8,457 nt of DNA. It comes from DASUBV01 sp035763085 (lineage in GTDB: Bacteria > Actinomycetota > Actinomycetes > Streptosporangiales > Streptosporangiaceae). Under the pieces are notes generated by a model that was not told the DNA's origin, made no database searches, and saw only the letters and a program-made list of their open reading frames with translations. The stretch is taken from positions 1 to 8,457 of the forward strand of contig DASUBV010000157.1 of assembly GCA_035763085.1 (NCBI GenBank). Direction: 5' to 3'. How positions within the stretch are numbered: the first letter of the stretch is position 1; each line of letters starts with the position of its first letter. A program made the position numbers and the translations under genes. Positions 5,368-8,457 of this stretch are shown in pieces.

Positions 5368-6600
5368 CTACTTGCAGGCGAGGCCGAACGGCATGCTGGT
5401 GCTGCGGCCGAGGTCGACATACCAGTGCCCGCCTGCCTCGGCTGTCTCGAGCCACTGCACGTAACGCGGGCCCTGGGGGAGCACCGGGAAACTATGGCCG
5501 CGGATGCTGGCCCGCGCCTTCACCGTGAACCGCACGGTCGCGGCGGCGGTCCCGGCGGGCTGCGCCGACACGATCCGCAGCGACGTGATGGTGAACCGGG
5601 GGCCGTGCGCCACCGCCGACCGGAAGCAGGCACGCTCAGCGGGCAGCACCGTCTGCGCGGCCGCCGTCGCGTTCTTGCTGCCCAGCGCTGACCAGAAGCT
5701 GCGGACCGCCTGCTCGGCGGCTGCGGCCTGGGCTGGCGAGAGCGTGCCGGACGCGCGCGGTGGCCGGGACGACGCGCCGCTGCCGACGCTGACCTTGGTC
5801 ATGCCGTCCCTGGCCAGGCCGGGGAAGCTGGCGACCGCGGAAGCGGGCGGAGCAGTCACCCGCACGGGCACGCCGAAGTCGTAGAAGTCGACGGTCTGGG
5901 TGATGCGGGCGCCGGCGGGCGCGCCCGTGCTCTTGGGCGGGTGCAGGGAGATCCGGAACTGCCGCACCAGGTTCTGCTCGTCGACCCAGACATCAACGGG
6001 GACGGTGGCAGCGCCCAGGCTCCTGGTGAACGCCCGGAAGCCGGGCCGCCGCCAGGCCGGGATCCGGGCCGCTGCCTTCGCCGGGTCGATGGCCAGCCGG
6101 TACTCGGTCGCCGGGACGCCGCGCACGGTCGCGCTGCCCAGCTTGGTCACGGCGCTGGAGCTCGCCTTCAGCGAGGACAGCAGATCGCCCGGGTCGGTGC
6201 CGCCGAACGGGCCGAGCAGGGCGGCCCCGAGCCCGCGGGCAGCGCCCGCCTGGATCTCCATCCAGGACTTGCCGTGCGGCAGCGGGCTGTGACCGGTACC
6301 CGGCATTTTCACGTAGACCTTCGGCGGGATGAAGCGCTCCTCCGCCGCCATCGGCCCGGGGCCCTTCATGCGGAGCACGCCGCGGGAGTGCGCGAAGTCG
6401 AAAGCGCCGGTCTGGGTATACGAGACGGTCATGCTCTGCATGCGCATCGTCGTCGTTTCCGAGATGCGGGCACTCTGGCCCTGGGTATCGGCCGCTGCGG
6501 TGGCCGCGACGTTATCGGCTGGCGCCACCTTCGTGCCACAGCCCGTGGCCAGGACAGCGACGCCCGCCAGCACCACCAGGTATCCGATACCGCGCATCAT
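5368..6600 (-). CDS. Secreted lipoprotein with LppX/LprG-like domain and C-terminal NTF2-like domain
   Basis: This 410-residue protein starts with a lipoprotein signal: basic start MMRG, hydrophobic run IGYLVVLAGVAVLA, and a lipobox ATGC with Cys21 as the lipidated residue. It should be anchored on the outer face of the cytoplasmic membrane. Residues about 45-265 resemble the LppX/LprAFG type of fold, with the motifs GAFDFAHSRGVLRM, IPPKVYVKMPG, SATVRGVPATEYRLAID and VPVDVWVDEQNLVRQFRISL. Relatives bind or carry lipids in the envelope, but the ligand here is unknown. A Ser/Pro/Gly-rich linker (about 272-286) joins a C-terminal region (about 288-410; AAEQAVRSFWSALGSKN, ACFRSAV, GGHWYVDLGRS) that looks NTF2-like, with Cys325 and Cys409 as a possible disulfide. 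ATG 6597 is an alternative start three bases inside; GAAAGGCGG precedes both. A hairpin follows the gene, so it is probably monocistronic. Confidence 0.78.
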   Translation of the reverse strand: MMRGIGYLVVLAGVAVLATGCGTKVAPADNVAATAAADTQGQSARISETTTMRMQSMTVSYTQTGAFDFAHSRGVLRMKGPGPMAAEERFIPPKVYVKMPGTGHSPLPHGKSWMEIQAGAARGLGAALLGPFGGTDPGDLLSSLKASSSAVTKLGSATVRGVPATEYRLAIDPAKAAARIPAWRRPGFRAFTRSLGAATVPVDVWVDEQNLVRQFRISLHPPKSTGAPAGARITQTVDFYDFGVPVRVTAPPASAVASFPGLARDGMTKVSVGSGASSRPPRASGTLSPAQAAAAEQAVRSFWSALGSKNATAAAQTVLPAERACFRSAVAHGPRFTITSLRIVSAQPAGTAAATVRFTVKARASIRGHSFPVLPQGPRYVQWLETAEAGGHWYVDLGRSTSMPFGLACK

Positions 6601-6628
6601 GTCCGCCTTTCGCGCCCGGCCCGGCCCG

Positions 6629-6634
6629 ATCTTA
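6629..6634 (-). promoter_or_regulatory. Candidate -10 element of the lipoprotein gene
   Basis: TAAGAT on the minus strand lies 28 bases before ATG 6600 and fits the housekeeping -10 consensus well. The -35 position is GC-rich and overlaps an inverted repeat at 6641-6658, so the promoter may need an activator or be repressed there. Confidence 0.35.
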
Positions 6635-6640
6635 GGGACT

Positions 6641-6658
6641 GCCGCCCGGCCGGACGGC
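6641..6658 (-). repeat. Inverted repeat between the oxidoreductase and lipoprotein genes
   Basis: On the minus strand GCCGTCC-GGCC-GGGCGGC forms a 7-bp stem with one G-U pair and a 4-base loop. It lies 61 bases after the oxidoreductase stop and just upstream of the lipoprotein -10 candidate. It could be a U-less terminator for the upstream operon or an operator over the -35 region. Confidence 0.4.
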
Positions 6659-6719
6659 CATTTTGCCGAGACCGTTGCCGGCCGATTCGGGTATGCGCGT
6701 CCGCGCCGGTCTCAGTCGC

Positions 6720-7577
6720 TCAGCCCAGCGTGCGGATCACCGGGAGAATGTGCTCTGCGGCAGCCTCTGCCGCCTGTTCCGGGCTGGATCCGGAACAGGA
6801 CACGACCAGCTCGGTGAATCCCGCCTGATGCCACTCCCGGAGTTCCTTAATCGTCGCCGCGGGATCGGCGGGATCGAGAGCGAACTGGGCGGACCAGCGA
6901 ATCGCCGCCGGGTCACGGCCGATCTGGCGGCAGGCCGCCGTCAGCTCGCGGCCGGCCGCGACCGCCTCCGGCAGGCCGTCACCCGCCCAGTTCCAGACAT
7001 CGGCATAGCGTGCGGCGAGCCGGAGCATGGCCGGCCGGGCGGCGCCCACCCAGATGGGCGGGCCGGGCCGCTGGACGGGCTTGGGATCAGCTACCGCGTC
7101 GCTGAGCCGGAAGTAGCGGCCGTCGAAATCAGATCGCGCTCCCGTCCACAGCATGCCGATGAGCTGCAGGCCCTCGGACAGGCGCCCCACCTGGTGCCCG
7201 GCACTGCCGATGCCGAGCATCTGCTGCTCGACCGCGGCCCAGCCCGCGCCGATCCCGAACTCGAGCCGCCCGCCGGACAGGTGATCCACGGTGACCGCCT
7301 GCTTGGCCAGCAGTGCCGGGTGACGGTAGGTCATCCCGGTCACCAGCAGCCCGATCCGGACTCGCGAGGTGGCTTCCGCCATGGCGGCCAGCAGCGTCCA
7401 TCCCTCGAACAGGTCGATGCTGGCGTCGTCAGCCCCGGTCATGGCGAGATGGTCGAAGGCCCAGCAGTGGTCGAAGCCAGCTTCGTCGGCGATGCGCCAC
7501 ACCCGGCGGAAGGTGCTGACCGGGGCACCGAGAGAGAGTTTCAGCCCGATCCTCGCCGGGTGATCATGCCTGCTCAT
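6720..7577 (-). CDS. LLM-class F420-dependent oxidoreductase
   Basis: This 285-residue protein is a luciferase-like (beta/alpha) barrel monooxygenase or reductase of the actinobacterial F420-dependent type, close to the Rv1855c/TIGR03560 pattern. Motifs in order are TFRRVWRIADEAGFDHCWAF (22-41), FDHL (41-44), TSRVRIGLLVTGMTYRHPALLAK (70-92), VDHLSGGRLEFGIGAGW (97-113), GRLSEGLQLIGMLWTG (131-146), FDGRYFRL (151-158), PKPVQRPGPPIWVGA (165-179) and AARYADVWNW. RHP and the GIGAGW loop belong to the cofactor-binding side in relatives. It should be cytoplasmic and move hydride between F420 and an unknown substrate. ATG 7577 has GGAGG (7586-7590) eight bases upstream. It follows the MFS transporter gene by 49 bp on the same strand, so the two are probably co-transcribed, which fits a transporter plus modifying enzyme pair. 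Confidence 0.9.
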   Translation of the reverse strand: MSRHDHPARIGLKLSLGAPVSTFRRVWRIADEAGFDHCWAFDHLAMTGADDASIDLFEGWTLLAAMAEATSRVRIGLLVTGMTYRHPALLAKQAVTVDHLSGGRLEFGIGAGWAAVEQQMLGIGSAGHQVGRLSEGLQLIGMLWTGARSDFDGRYFRLSDAVADPKPVQRPGPPIWVGAARPAMLRLAARYADVWNWAGDGLPEAVAAGRELTAACRQIGRDPAAIRWSAQFALDPADPAATIKELREWHQAGFTELVVSCSGSSPEQAAEAAAEHILPVIRTLG

Positions 7578-7626
7578 TCAGAAATCCTCCAGAGTTCGTG
7601 TCCTGTAGTCATGCAGAGTTGCTGCA

Positions 7627-8457
7627 CTATCCGGTCGGCCCGCGGGTCAGTGATCTCCACAGCACCGCGGTCGTGAGCACCGAGGCCAGCGCCATGAGTG
7701 CCATGGCAAGCCCCGGCCGGGTGAGGTCAGCGAGCATCCCGGCCACCGCGGCTGCGATCGCCTGCATGGACACCGTGCCGGCCCCGGCGAGACCCAGCCC
7801 CTGGCCGCGCATCGCCTCAGGGAGCAGGCGGACGAGCCGCTCGTTCAGGCCGAGAGTGCCGCCGAACCCGGTTGATGCCACTGCCACCAGGGCCGCCGCT
7901 GCCCAGGTGGGCGGGTGCGCGGGGAAGGCGAGGTAAGGCGCAGCCAGCAGCACGTACATCGGGCCGGGGATCCGTGCGCGCAGCGCCGGGCTGGCGAAGC
8001 GCCCGACCGCCAGGTCACCTGCGGCCATGCCCAGCGCCGCGGACACGAAGAGCGCGCCTGCGCGGTCGCCGGCGTAAGGGACGTAGAGCGTCTCAGCGCC
8101 CGCGGCGAGCCCGTTCGGCAGCCAGTGCCCGAGCAGCGTCGCGCGGATGGCCGGACTGGCGAGCAGCGCCCGCGTGCCCCGGAGGCTGGCAGGGCGCGCT
8201 GCCGCAGTCAGCGCCCGGGCTGGCCGCGGCCGCAGCCCGAGGCAGCTCGCCGCGCCGGTGAGGTTCATGGCCACGGCCGCGAGAAAGGCTCCCCGCGTGC
8301 CCAGCGTCACCACCAGAGAGCCGCCTGCCGCATACCCCGCTACCTGCATCATCCCGACCGTGACATTCAGGGCCGTCCGGCCCAGCGCGTAACCGCCTTC
8401 GGGGACGACCTCGACCAGAAGCGCCAGCCGGCCCGCCATCTCGACAGCGTTGCCGAG
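7627..8457 (-). CDS. MFS transporter, 5' end cut by the window edge
   Basis: The frame is open to base 8457, where the first codons read LGNAVEMAGRLALLVEVVPE, so ATG 8439 is probably internal. The visible 276 codons cover roughly the last two thirds of a typical 400-residue major facilitator; helices 1-4 should lie outside the window. Visible hydrophobic segments include LNVTVGMMQVAGYAAGGSLV, a helix-6-like AFLAAVAMNLTGAASCLGL, a central loop rich in Arg/Ala (PRPARALTAAARPASLRG), then ALFVSAALGMAAGDLAVG, MYVLLAAPYLAF, WAAAALVAVASTGFGGTLGL, GAGTVSMQAIAAAVAGMLA and LAMALMALASVLTTAVLW. The pattern is that of drug or metabolite exporters, but the substrate cannot be told. It precedes the F420 oxidoreductase by 49 bp on the same strand and likely shares its transcript. 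The stop is TAG at 7627. Confidence 0.82.
   Translation of the reverse strand, partial: LGNAVEMAGRLALLVEVVPEGGYALGRTALNVTVGMMQVAGYAAGGSLVVTLGTRGAFLAAVAMNLTGAASCLGLRPRPARALTAAARPASLRGTRALLASPAIRATLLGHWLPNGLAAGAETLYVPYAGDRAGALFVSAALGMAAGDLAVGRFASPALRARIPGPMYVLLAAPYLAFPAHPPTWAAAALVAVASTGFGGTLGLNERLVRLLPEAMRGQGLGLAGAGTVSMQAIAAAVAGMLADLTRPGLAMALMALASVLTTAVLWRSLTRGPTG

Noticed and set aside
1..8457. tRNA or rRNA genes, a CRISPR array, insertion sequences, toxin-antitoxin or phage-defence modules
   Set aside because: I found no cloverleaf or rRNA segments, no regularly spaced repeats, no transposase motifs and no defence-type domains in the real coding frames.

Overview
The window is GC-rich DNA (one sampled 60-base line in the metallo-hydrolase gene is 73% G+C) with strong GGAGG-type ribosome-binding sites. 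Its gene content is typical of high-GC Gram-positive bacteria: an ECF sigma factor with a SnoaL-like tail, an F420-dependent luciferase-like oxidoreductase, an LppX/LprG-like lipoprotein and two RibD-C ('dihydrofolate reductase-like') proteins. This points to an actinomycete. I cannot name a genus.

Layout. Bases 1-327 (+) are the 3' end of a low-molecular-weight protein-tyrosine phosphatase. Bases 379-977 (-) are a RibD-C reductase broken by a one-base frameshift, with lower G+C than its surroundings. After a 264-bp divergent intergenic region comes an ECF sigma factor of the SigG/SnoaL-tailed type (1242-2345, +). It meets an intact second RibD-C reductase (2342-2953, -) tail to tail, and the two stop codons share one CTAG. 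All further genes are on the minus strand. In transcription order, from high to low coordinate, they are: an MFS transporter cut by the window end (7627-8457), an LLM-class F420-dependent oxidoreductase (6720-7577), a two-domain lipoprotein (5368-6600), a 19-codon leader ORF (5159-5218), an alpha/beta hydrolase (4342-5106) and a membrane-anchored metallo-beta-lactamase-fold hydrolase (3188-4168).

How it may work. The transporter and oxidoreductase are 49 bp apart and probably one transcript. The lipoprotein, hydrolase and metallo-hydrolase each look like separate units, because hairpins follow the lipoprotein, hydrolase and metallo-hydrolase genes. The sigma factor sits between two related reductases, which suggests, but does not prove, a regulatory link.

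The most interesting signals are three. First, the alpha/beta hydrolase is preceded by a tiny ORF with a near-perfect Shine-Dalgarno site bracketed by a 9-bp inverted repeat; its peptide ends in KRLR, which resembles a translational-attenuation leader. Second, that hydrolase has Asn where the nucleophile-elbow serine should be. Third, the sigma gene has no terminator at its end, and the first obvious plus-strand intrinsic terminator lies beyond the whole convergent reductase gene. I see no RNA genes, CRISPR array, insertion sequence, or recognisable defence or biosynthetic system. No gene-free stretch exceeds 300 bp.
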